A DNA stretch of 64,000 bases from Pyronema omphalodes. Lineage: Eukaryota > Ascomycota > Pezizomycetes > Pezizales > Pyronemataceae. Below are positions 13,001 to 22,763 of this stretch, one piece after another. Within the stretch, counting starts at the first letter, position 1. Each line of letters opens with the position of its first letter. The DNA is taken from the NCBI GenBank assembly GCA_024516155.1, contig JAJJXM010000044.1, forward strand, positions 310,001 through 374,000, read 5' to 3'. The notes under the pieces are model-generated. The model had not been told where the DNA came from, did not search any database, and was given only the letters and a program-made list of their open reading frames with translations. The position numbers were made by a program, and so were the translations under genes.

Positions 13001-14531
13001 GTTGCTTGGTATAACTTGGGAACTGCGGAATACAGAACTTACATCTCATTGAAGAAGAGAGAGATGAAGCATCGTATTGCGTCCATAAGATGCTTCAAGA
13101 GGACTATTAAGTTGGAGCCTGGAAACCATGAGTTCTGGAATGCACTTGGATTAGCGACTGCAGAACTTAACCCGAAAGTGGCTCAACACTCTATCGTTAG
13201 AGCTCTGTATATCAACGACAAGGTACCTTCCAAAACCAAACGCTCCAGATGATTGGAACTAATGTCTACAGAACGCAAGAGTTTGGACCAACCTCGGAGC
13301 CTTGTACACTCTCCAAGAAGACTACCTCCTTGCCAACGAAGCCTTCTCACGGGCCCAGAGTACCGATCCTGATTATGCTCCCGCCTGGGTTGGCCAGGGT
13401 ATCATCGCCGGAATCCTCGGCGAAGCTCGCGAGGCTCAAGAGCTCTTCCAACATGCCTTTGAAATCTCTGACCAGTCCCTAACTACTTCAAAGAAGCATT
13501 TCATCGCCTCCACCTTCGATACTTTGGTTAAGACTCAATCTGAGCCCTCGATGGCGTCAATCTTAACCCCAATTTTCGCCCTCCAAAAGCTCTCTGCTCA
13601 AACCTCCGAAATTCCCGCCCTTTTGCAGCTCAGTGCTTTATTTGACGAGCGTGCCGGAGATTTCGCTGCTGCGGTAGAGAAGCTCGAGAAGGTCTGCAGC
13701 ATCTATGAAGCTCTTTACGATGAAACTGAGGCGGAGGCGGACTTGATCAAATATGCTCAATCTAAGGCGGATCTAGCTCGTATGCAGCTTGGACTCCAGG
13801 ATTACGCTTCTTCTATTGAAAATGCTACCCTCGCCCTGGATCTCAGCGGGGAGATTAAAGACCTTGAAAACTCCCGTCTCTCCGCCCATCTCACCGCCGG
13901 ATTAGCTCATTACTACTCCCAGAACATGGACGAGTCTCTAGAAATGTTTAAATCCGCCCTTACCGAATCCGAGGAGAACCCAGACGTAGTCTGCCTACTC
14001 TCTCAAGTTCTTTGGGCAAAGGGAGGAGAAGATGAGCGGGATGTTGCTCGCGAGCAACTATTTACCTGCATCGAGAACCACCCGGAACATCTCGGTTCCA
14101 TTCTTCTCTTGGGTACCATCGGAGTTCTCGATGCTTCCGAGGAGGTCACCGAAGCCGTTCTAGATGATCTCCGCTCCTTCCGTTCTAAGCCACAGTTGAC
14201 CAGAGAAACCAAACAGAAAATCGATATTCTGTTAACGGCGATTGCTCAGCTTGCAAATGGGGAGAGACATGCGGCGGCGGCAGCAGCAGAGGCTGTTTTC
14301 TTGAGACCTGCTATGCCGGAAACTTGGAGTCGATTGGCGGAGATTGCGGAGAGTGAGTTTGCGGCTGAAACGGCGTTGAGAACGGTGTTGGGTATGAAGA
14401 ATGTTAAGGTCGAGGAATTGGCGGAGGCTTATAGTGGTGTGGCTAAAGTTGGTGCGAGTCAGAGAGCTTGTTTCTTGGCGCCCTGGGAAAAGACCGGTTG
14501 GATGGCGTTGGAGTTGGATGTGAAGGCGTAG
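10079..14531 (+). CDS. SKI3: Ski complex scaffold, TPR superhelix protein Ski3
   Basis: Ski3 is the TPR scaffold of the cytoplasmic Ski2-Ski3-Ski8 complex that feeds mRNA to the exosome for 3'-5' decay. I assign seven exons: 10079-10191, 10247-11004, 11050-11267, 11318-11475, 11525-12254, 12305-13222 and 13272-14531. All introns are 45-55 bp GT-AG; the first has a textbook AACTAAC branch site. The exons total 4155 nt, an exact 1384 codons plus stop, matching the usual length of about 1,400 aa. TPR helices recur through the protein, for example GNALVGLGLILEEQGDYAGA, FHSWIGLGEAYASSGRYTAA and WTNLGALYTLQEDYLLANEA. An acidic/lysine-rich linker (KEEKKAEEGEKGAEEKP) lies in exon 3. The N-terminus MSKQALKAAKACIASSDW is typical of fungal Ski3. 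The exon 3/4 junction (SMI|DAVEKSKLSVL) was chosen because it keeps frame and gives a sensible helix. Confidence 0.93.
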
Positions 14532-15032
14532 AGTGGTGTAGGAGTAAACGTGGATGGCGAATACCAAAGAAGAGATGGGATAGGGGATGGTAATAGTTAG
14601 AAAGTCGTGAGGAGCTTGTGATTTCTCCAGATACCTTAAATACAAAATTATCTATATTTATTATGGGAAGTAAGACATGTTGGACTTTTTAATCCAAGTA
14701 CTTATCATCATCCTCTCAGTATGTGAAACAATGACCATAAAATTTCAATTGCTATTTTTGCAGTAACATCATTGGTACTTTCAATGAAAAGTGGCATAAT
14801 AATTTATTTAGTCATTTTTCCTAATTGATATCAAAGGTTTTGTTCAGCACACAAGCGTTTCTTTTTTTCGGACACATAAATCTAGCATTATTTCCCTCCT
14901 AAAAACAAAATCATCACGCAAAGAACCAATTTTTGAGTCTTAACAAAATTCTATGTACTTGAGCTTTTCCGACGGTTGCAATTGATTCCATCTTCCAATC
15001 TCCACTTTCAAATCCTTCAAGGGTATGCAAAT
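14532..15032. other. convergent intergenic region between SKI3 and NDUFA13
   Basis: About 500 bp of AT-rich DNA lies between the two convergent stop codons and should hold both 3' UTRs and polyadenylation sites. No further gene is visible. Confidence 0.5.
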
Positions 15033-16037
15033 TTACGACCGGTCGGCAATGATCTTGGCGTAGTCTTCGTGGCTGATGCAGGAGTTGTCAGGAGGGGTGA
15101 TGGTGTAGGTAGGGCGGACGAAACTATTTCATGTCAGCTTTTGTTCTCCAATAATATTCCTTCCCTCTCAAATCCCGCCATTTTGGGCCTCTTTCGCCCC
15201 CAATCCTCCTCTTCCTCCTGCTCCTCCTCCCCTCCCCTCCCCCACCAACCCGTCTTGCCCCAAACATCTTATCCCTCTCCTCTCCGACTCCAGGGAACAG
15301 GAACATACCGGTCACTGTTGTAAACACTTCCCTCCTTCCAGCCCTTAACATCCTTCATCAACTCCTTCTCACGAGCCTGAGCAGCAAAGTAGCGACGGAC
15401 ATCATCACGATCTGCCTCAGCCTGGAGCATAGGAGTAAGGTGGATACGGGTCCAAATCTTCTCACGGGCCATCTCCCGTCTCTCCTTGATACCCTGCATG
15501 GCGACGTAGCATCCGTATGCGGAGATGGCACCCATGGCGATCAAGTAGGTTCCGGGACGGAATCCACGGAAGGGAAGGTTGCGCTGTGGCTTCGTTAGCT
15601 CGAGTTCCCCGTTGGATATTCTGGAATGTCGAATGTTGACGCGCTGCACTGGATTCATCGGCTTCAATGACCTCATTGGCTTCACAGGCTTCACGGGTTT
15701 CGCTGTCGCTAAGTCCCTGCTGCTGCCATACCATTGCTACCGCTGCTACCACTTTCGCCTTGACTTTCATGATTCCCGCATTGCTCAAGCTGGTGAAGAA
15801 GAGCTCGAGAGCTTCATATCATTATGGCGACACAACCCGGGGTAGCAGCGGTAGCTAGTAATCGCAGCCAGGACTCGGACTCGAAGACGTGCGGCGCATC
15901 GCGGGGGAGCGGGGGATATAGTAGGTGACGTGCCTTGTACTGGATGGGCTCGTAGCCCCCTTGGGGAGGAAGATCTTATTGTAATCAGCAATCGGATATT
16001 GCTATAAAGGCGGGCGAAATAACATACCTTGGACCAT
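15033..16037 (-). CDS. NDUFA13: NADH:ubiquinone oxidoreductase subunit NDUFA13 (GRIM-19/B16.6)
   Basis: This is an accessory subunit of mitochondrial respiratory complex I, anchored in the inner membrane by one helix. Four exons are seen: 16037-16028 (only 10 nt), 15974-15934, 15583-15309 and 15123-15033. They sum to 417 nt, a 138-aa protein. It starts MVQDLPPQGGYEPIQYKRNL, aligning with the GYGPIDYKRNLPRRG motif of the animal protein. The membrane helix TYLIAMGAISAYGCYVAMQG is followed by the basic RERR-like KERREMAREK segment and LTPMLQAEADRDD, all family hallmarks. The C-terminus is YTITPPDNSCISHEDYAKII. The 350-bp second intron begins with GC (AAG|GCACGT) and ends CACAG after a GCTAAC branch site. 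No GT donor in the right phase restores YK|RNLP, so a GC-AG intron is the best reading. Confidence 0.92.
15584..15933 (-). other. GC-AG intron of NDUFA13
   Basis: The donor reads AAG|GCACGT and the acceptor GCCACAG|CGC, with GCTAAC 12-17 bases before the acceptor. The intron is 350 bp, far longer than most in this window. Exon phase 0 on both sides is fixed by conserved YKRNLP across the junction. Confidence 0.75.
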
Positions 16038-16315
16038 GGTTGTTGAGCGGAGTTGCGGAGATGCGGTGATGTCGATGCGTGGTGGAATGGTAGCGCCAAG
16101 ATGGTACGGGTGGACTAAACTCTAGTCTGTTTTAAGCGCTGAACGAGTGAGCGTGTATGAGGGGATCTTTAAGAGTGGGGCTGAAGCGCGTTTAAACTAG
16201 ACGGGAGCAGGCGAGAGAATCGTAAAAAATGAAGCGAGTCGAGGGTGGCAAGAGAAAATTAGATTGTAGGACAAAATTCTTATGTACATTTTTGAGAAGA
16301 AGAAAAAATAAACTT

Positions 16316-17555
16316 TTATGAAGAGGCGCTGGCGTCTACATCCATCTTTTCCGTCTTTTCTGTCACCTCAATGACGGCTGCGGCTTGTTCCTCCGCGTTC
16401 TCCTCTTCATCGTTCTCTTCATCCTCCTCTCCCTCCTCCTCCCCATCATCCTCCTTTCCCTCCTCGCCTTCAGCTCCCTCAGCTCCACCCTTTCCTTTAA
16501 CCTTCCACATCTTCCTCTGCGGAATAACCTTAACAAAAGCCTTCTGCCAATCCCTCTCATTCAACCACTCCAACATAATCTCCACAACCTGGTTGGTTGT
16601 GAGGACCTGCCTACTCGCCATCTGGAGGTATTGACCAATCGGCAATCTAGCAGTAGGAATATTCTGTTCCTTCGCCTTGTTGAAGCACAACATCTTGTGT
16701 CTATTCCTGTCTACAATTCCTCCAATGATGTATTTCTTTCCAACTTCAAGCTCCTCAATGGTGTTTTCCGAGTCGGCTGTAAGGTAGACGAGAGAATCGT
16801 CAATTGCGTAGGGCTCCTCAGAGAAAGTAATGCCTTTGTATTTTAGGTGCTGGTTCATAAGCACGGTTTGGTAACGGTGCAATAACCGCTTGTTAAGGCT
16901 GCTGACGTGCATCTTGAATTGATGAGGAGAGGCGCGGTTGGCACTGTAGCAGCGTGTGAGCTGGGAGGACATGCTCTTGATTTCCTGGTAATTGTCAGTC
17001 GTTTATCCCACCAGTTCTTCCTAGTCCCCCAATTCCCTCCGGCATACAAAGACTCACCTTGTCAGTCATCAACTCATCAAACCCACAATCCATAATCAGC
17101 GTAATATCCTCCACAACCTTCTTCACGGGTTCGTTCGTCTTCATTCTCTTGGCTAACTCCTCTGCATCTTCGTCTTCTGGCGCGGCTCTTTTCTCTCCTG
17201 TAGAGGCTTCGGCGGCTTTAGCTTCACGTTTCCTGATCTTAAGCGCCTTTGCCTTCTCCCTCTTCTGCTGTTTCCACTGTTCTCTGGTCTCGTCAAACCG
17301 CTTTTGGCGCATAAGCTTTTTCTGCTGGTTTCTTGAGAGAGGCTGTCCATCAGGTCCTAGAACAACTTCGCGGGGCTTCTTTGGGTAGAGAGGATTTTCG
17401 GGGCGTTCATGTTCGGCTTCTGGGTTCTCGGGGGAGGCAGCGGAGGCGCTGGCGACGCTTTCGGGAATTGAAGCAGTGGGCTCGGGTGCGGCGGTGGTCT
17501 CGGAGGGGGGAGCCTCGATGCCGGGAACGGGCCCGGTGGGAATATTGGCGGACAT
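16316..17555 (-). CDS. TRM10: tRNA (guanine(9)-N1)-methyltransferase Trm10
   Basis: Trm10 is a SPOUT-fold enzyme that methylates N1 of G9 in tRNAs. Two exons are seen, 17555-17058 and 16984-16316, separated by a 73-bp intron (GTGAGT...CCAG), giving 388 aa. The N-terminal third is Pro/Ala-rich followed by a strongly basic region (QQKKLMRQKRFDETREQWKQ, KREKAKALKIRKREAK) used for tRNA binding. The SPOUT core runs from about DITLIMDCGFDELMTDK (residues 150-166) to EWLNERDWQKAF. VGKKYIIGGIVDRNRHK contains the conserved aspartate (D258), which corresponds to yeast D210. The C-terminal tail after MWKVKGKGG is a long Glu/Asp run, a common fungal extension with no known catalytic role. Its neighbours are unrelated in function; the start codon leaves about 260 bp to the SLD2 stop. 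Confidence 0.93.
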
Positions 17556-17815
17556 GGGTTTTAATTGTCACAATCGGGGGTGGACGTTGTGGCGAATTGG
17601 AGTTTGTAGGATTGGTGTGAGTCGTCGTGTCACAGAGCGAACGCAGAGCGCAATGATTTGGTGGGGCATAAAATGTTGCGTTACACACGCGCGCGACATT
17701 TTTAGCGAATTGCGGGTACGCTAGCTACGTAGGGGTTGTCATCGTGTGTCACTCGGGTATCTTAAGGCTGTCTAAAAGGTAGTATCTACAGGATGTCGTG
17801 AGATAGTATACAGGT

Positions 17816-19413
17816 CTAGCGACGACGGCCAAATCGCGCGCCGCCCCTTCCTTTGCCTTTACTATTTTTGTTCTTGATATTAAGCTTTTGGAAGTTCATA
17901 TGGCTGGTTGCGTTAGGGTTGATCTTTCTGGCGGGTCCCTTTGCTGTGGTGGCCTTTTCTGCCGCAGCACCCTTTACGGCGAGAGCCTTCTTGTTATCGG
18001 CTGCTTTTGGAGTATTCTTTGCTTTCTTAGCCTTAGATTCGCCATCGCCTTCTGAGTCGACGTCTTCAAAGTCGGATCCTGATCCAGAGAACTCCTCGAT
18101 GGGAGCAAAAGGGTCCTCGCCAAACTCAACATCCGATGGTGGCTGCTGTTGCTCCTCTTCTTCCTCCTCTTCTGGTCCTTCCGGCTCTTCGCCCTCCACT
18201 TCTGGTTTCTTCGTCTTCGGTGCCGCTACAGGCCGCACTTTTCGATGTCAGAAACAAATATCAGCAACGTAGCGGAAAACTTACTGATAACCCTCCTATG
18301 CTGCCTCTTCAATCCCTTCTTCTTCCATACCCTCTGCGGATCGCCCTCCTTGCCCTCATCTTCATCCACCAGTGTCTCCTCCACAAACGCCCCCGGTGGT
18401 AGCGGCGGCAGCTCTGGCTCATCAAATATGCCCTTCTTCTTCTCTTTCTTCTTCTCCGGCGGCGGTCCTCCCTCAGCTTCTGCCTCCATCTCCCTTAAAG
18501 CCTCTTCATCATCATCATGCATATGTTCTTCCATCTCCTTAAGCTCCTTAAGTAAACTACTCAGTCCCCTCTTCGGCATGCTCGGCGGCCTTCTGACCTT
18601 GGGACTTTCAATTTCACCATCCACTACGGCTGGTGGGGCCCAAGATCGTAGCGCAGTGGGTGTAGCGAAAGGATCATCGTTCTTGAGATCTTCTAACTTT
18701 CGTTTCCGGGGCGTAAGGAAGGGAGAATCATCTTTGTGGCTTTTGGCAATAGAAGCAGGTGATGCGGAAACTCGGTCGAGGCCTTCGAATTTCTTTTTGC
18801 TAGGCGTGGCATGGATTGAGCGGGGTGGTGTGCTCTCGACATCGATGAAGGAGTCAAAGATACCGAGGACTCGGCCGGTTTTTTGAGGTGTGGGTCCGAC
18901 TTGATCACGGCGGCCAAGAAGACGCTGTCGCCGTACCGAGAGGGGAGATTCGTAGATTTCGCCGGCCCAAGGGGAATTTGAGTTGTTTTTGGTAGGGGTT
19001 GCGCTGATGTCAAAAGTTGTAGAAGATGGCTTCCGGGGAGAGGGAGCTACGGAGGTGGAGTTCGAAGTAGAGGAAGACGTTGGTTTCGAATTGGACGAGG
19101 ATTTGGATGATTTTGAGGGTACTGCACTGCTGCTCTTTGAGGATCCGCCAGCTCTCAACCGGTTGTATTCCTTATATTTTTCAGCTATTTCCAGTCAGCT
19201 ATAGCTCCACTCAAAGTAAAAATTATTGAAAGGAAAAAAGGAGGGAAAGCAACCAATTGCTACATCTTTCTTTACCGCATCTTTCGAAGGTTTCTTTCCG
19301 CCATTTTCTTTAGCATAAGCGTGTTCGAAATCCTTCAACTCCTGTCTAAGCTGCTGTATATATTCTTGTTTTTTGTCTTCTGTTGGCGAATCTGATTTTG
19401 CTTGACTGGACAT
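17816..19413 (-). CDS. SLD2: DNA replication regulator Sld2
   Basis: Sld2 (Drc1; counterpart of the N-terminus of RecQL4) is phosphorylated by S-phase CDK, binds Dpb11 and helps load GINS and Pol epsilon at origins. Three exons are seen: 19413-19254, 19184-18285 and 18237-17816 (1482 nt, 493 aa). The start MSSQAKSDSPTEDKK is preferred to a longer non-ATG-context frame. The N-terminal signature LRQELKDFEHAYAKENGGKK followed by AIAEKYKEYNRLRAG is the conserved Sld2 domain, and it is formed only when intron 1 (69 bp) is removed. The middle is disordered and packed with SP/TP sites (ISATPTK, YESPLS, VGPTPQK, VESTPP, FLTPRKRK), as expected of a multi-site CDK target. The C-terminus is acidic (GEEPEGPEEEEEEE) and then basic, ending GGARFGRRR. 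Confidence 0.92.
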
Positions 19414-19584
19414 TTCTGCTTCCGCGCGTCGTGATGCTCCGCTTTCTGGAAAACGCGCCAGAAAGGTACTCTGGGTCAACAACTGCAGCCAAGCCATTTC
19501 AGTACAATTTACGCGCCTCGCGCCCACGTCGCGTCTTCTCGGAATCCCCAAGTGCCATCGCCATCAAGCACTTCCACCGCGACA
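19414..19584. promoter_or_regulatory. bidirectional SLD2/PRI1 promoter with MCB-like elements
   Basis: Only 171 bp separate the divergent start codons of two replication genes. Two ACGCGCC motifs lie at 19453-19459 and 19511-19517, and TCGCGCC follows the second. They resemble the MluI cell-cycle box (ACGCGT) and the E2F-like core bound by the MBF factor at G1/S in fungi. The shared G1/S control is inferred; the motifs and spacing are seen directly. Confidence 0.55.
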
Positions 19585-21230
19585 ATGTCCGACCATTCCG
19601 ACCACGACCCAGCTGAAGAGCTCCCTGATGCACCCCCTACCAAACCAGAAATTCAAGATAGTAGTGATGACGAATCCTCCGGTTCCTTCGCGGCAAAAAG
19701 GGACGAATTAAAGTCCTCTCCTCCTCCTATGGATTCAAAAAAGGACATCAAAGCTATGTTCGATTCCGATGAAGATTTTGGAAGCGATGTAGATCTCGAT
19801 TCCGACATGGCTGCTATGTATGAAAACATGATTGAACCTCTGTTACAAATAATTGGCTAATTTGGAACACAAGTACTGTCAATGCCCCAGATGTTAAACC
19901 CGAAATAAAACCCACCACCTCCCCAAGCAATTCAGATCCAGAGGAAATGCTCGCCTTCTACAAGCGCTTATTCCCCTGGCGAACACTATTCCAATGGCTT
20001 AACCATTCTCCCGTTCCTACTCACGATTTCGGTCACCGAGAATTTGCCTTCACTCTCCAAAACGATGTCTACCTCCGTTACCAATCCTTCCCCACTTTCG
20101 AAACGCTACGAAAAGACGTAATCCGACTCAATCCCTCCCGTTTTGAGATCGGTCCGGTCTACTCCGCCAACCCCCGTGATCGCAAAACCCTCCGAAAATC
20201 CGCCTTTAAACCTATTTCAAAGGAGCTGGTTTTCGATATCGATTTGACAGATTATGATGATGTTAGAACGTGCTGTGACAAAGCAAATATTTGCAATAAG
20301 TGTTGGCAATTCATTACGGTAGCCATTAAGATTATGGACGTAGCATTGAGAGAGGATTTAGGATTTAAACATATTATGTGGATTTATTCCGGTAGAAGAG
20401 GAGCACATGCTTGGGTTTGTGATAAGAGAGCTAGGACTCTGGACGATCAAAAGAGGAGAGCAGTGGCAGCTTATTTAGAAGTCGTCAGGGGAAATGATAA
20501 GAGTGGGAAGAGGGTTAACTTGAGGAGGCCACTACATCCACACCTTAGCCGAAGTTTGGATGTTCTGATTGAAAACTTTGGACAAGAGATTTTACGGGAT
20601 CAAGACCCATGGCGGGAAGAAGAAAAAGCGGAAAGATTACTAGAACTTCTACAAGATAAAAGTAAGCCCCTATCACTTCATCATAGACCAAACCAACACT
20701 AACGTTCTTCAGCCCTCGCCGCCGAGTTGCGAAAGCAATGGAGCTCTGAACCTGGTCGTTCCTCAAAAAAGAAATGGGATGACATCAACTCCGCTGCCAG
20801 CAAGACCAGCAGCAGTACTTTGAACGCCCTAAAATTAAAATCCGCGAAAGAAGATATCATTTTCGAATACCTTTACCCCAGACTCGATGCCGAAGTTTCC
20901 AAGCACTTGAACCATTTACTAAAATCCCCCTTCGTTGTGCACCCTGGTACTGGACGAGTTTGCGTTCCCATTGATCATGAGAACCCGGAGAATTTTGACC
21001 CGTTGACGGTACCCACCGTAAGACAGCTCTTGAAGGAGATTGATGAATGGGAATCGACTCATAAGGAGGATGCACCGATGACCGAAGAGGACAAAATATC
21101 AGATGTTGATAAGACGAGCTTGAAACCATATGCGGATTATTTTAGGAGGTTTGTGCAAGGGCTTATGAAGGAGGAGATGAATGAGGTTAAGGTTAAGAGG
21201 GAGAGAACGGGGGATGCTATGGAGTTTTAA
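19585..21230 (+). CDS. PRI1: DNA primase small (catalytic) subunit Pri1
   Basis: Pri1 synthesises the RNA primer for DNA polymerase alpha at origins and on Okazaki fragments. Three exons are seen: 19585-19817, 19874-20661 and 20713-21230 (1539 nt, 512 aa). Introns are 56 and 51 bp; the first uses the GTATGA donor, since an alternative donor would leave only 32 bp. The first 100 residues are an acidic disordered extension (DSSDDESSGS, FDSDEDFGSDVDLDSD). The primase core starts near MLAFYKRLFPW. ELVFDIDLTDYD carries the metal-binding aspartates D199 and D201. CCDKANICNKCW is the zinc motif, and IYSGRRGAHAWVCDKRA is the strongly conserved nucleotide-binding segment. It is divergent from SLD2 across a 171-bp promoter. 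Confidence 0.94.
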
Positions 21231-22693
21231 AGGGTTTAATGTAATACCAATCGATTATATCAGAGGGAATAACTATATTTCTGAATAAATAACCAAGTTC
21301 CTCTGCGAGTCTCAGAAATAATTCATCAACATTAGCAGGCAACTTTGGTGGGCTTTAGGTTTTTGTGCATTGGTCAGATGAATAAAGTTTCCAACCTACT
21401 ATCCACTTACCGTTGTATTAGTTACGTTGCTTTGTCAACGAAGGAGTCAGTTATAGCTTCTGTTCTGATGATATACTATCAAAATCTTCAATCAATGGCT
21501 AAACCTACAAAGGCCGAAAAAGTTGTAACATATCAGAAAGCATCGCCACCTAAGTTAAAAGCCTCAAACAGAATTCGTGTAATCTCTAAAAGCTCGACAT
21601 GATTATCTAGATAACAAAGGGAAATAGATAATGGAGAAGTGGTTATAATTGTTGGGGTGGAATAGTTCAGATTTATTAGGCTGAGACACAAATTATTTGA
21701 TATCTATTGCATAAATTGCGAATTATAAATCATAAAACACAATCCCATATCTTGAAGCTTAGTTTGAGTTTTTTGTGGTTATATCCTCAACCAACCAATC
21801 ATTCAAGCCACCAACGTTTATTATCACCAAAATCCTCCACAACTGCAAAATAAATACTTTTCCCAGAAAATACTACCCCACCGCCCTTACTATCACCCTG
21901 CTATCTCAATCATCTCAAACTCTTCCCAACCTTTCCCTCCTACTCCAACTCTACTACCAGCTGATGTTCGATCTCTGTATAACCACACTATAATTACTTC
22001 ACTATGCAATTTATGAAATATAAAATCTCTCTGAAAGTTAACTATATTGATATATTGATATATTGCTATCCTGATATACCGCTATCATAAAATATCCTAT
22101 CTATCTATTCTAATCCAGAAAATTCCGGCCCTCCGCACTCTTTGCCCTCAACCTCCAATTCAGTCTTCCATTCGTGATCTCGTTATAGAAACTCATATCC
22201 CCGATTCATTGGCCAATATTATCTTGAATTTATCTTCTCGCTAACTCAATATCCGATTCATTATTCTCTCCATAAAGGTGGGTAGTAAATGTAGGCGGTT
22301 GATGTTAACATTCTACATAGTGTAGGAGATATGTACCACGTAAAAGTATGTTTATGGGTAATTATGCTTAGAATTAGTGATAGCTGATCTCAAAAAGACA
22401 GAACCAAAAGGAATTGCCTGCGTCTTCTTTTTGAGTGTCTGGGACTTTCCTTTCTTCAGTTTCCAACAATCATTCAGAGAGCAGTTTGTTATGTCTATGA
22501 ACTGGAGTGTTCAGGCGAAAACACACGTCATAATTCTAAAAAAAGAAAAAAAAAAGAACCTACTATCAAATAGCATTTTTAGAATGACATATAGTCAATA
22601 ACTGCGCAGAGCAATGGGACTGATTGCTCTATACTTTGTGAGCGTGATCGAGCATGACGCACTGCGGGCATAAGTTAAAACACAAAAATGAAT
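21231..22693. other. intergenic region without a recognised gene
   Basis: AT-rich sequence with only short frames. The first part is the PRI1 3' UTR. No RNA gene or repeat array is convincing. Confidence 0.45.
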
Positions 22694-22763
22694 GCATCCG
22701 TCGGGAATCGAACCCGAGCCAATTGCTTGGAAGGCAATTATGATACCATTTCACCACGGAAGC
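22694..22763 (-). tRNA. tRNA-Gly (anticodon UCC)
   Basis: Read on the minus strand, the sequence folds into a cloverleaf: acceptor GCTTCCG with CGGATGC, D arm GGTGAAATGGTATC, anticodon stem ATTGC/GCAAT with loop CTTCCAA (anticodon TCC), and T arm TCGGGTTCGATTCCCGA with a perfect 5-bp stem and a canonical B box. A TTTTT tract just past the 3' end serves as the Pol III terminator. No intron. One acceptor pair is mismatched (U3 opposite U70), which is unusual but not disabling by itself. Confidence 0.88.

Noticed and set aside
19842..19873. 32-bp intron in PRI1
   Set aside because: Too short for fungal splicing; the GTATGA donor at 19818 gives a normal 56-bp intron in frame.
21240..21340. C/D box snoRNA on the minus strand
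   Set aside because: TTGATGA and CTGA motifs are present but the C box lacks the purine and no terminal stem forms.
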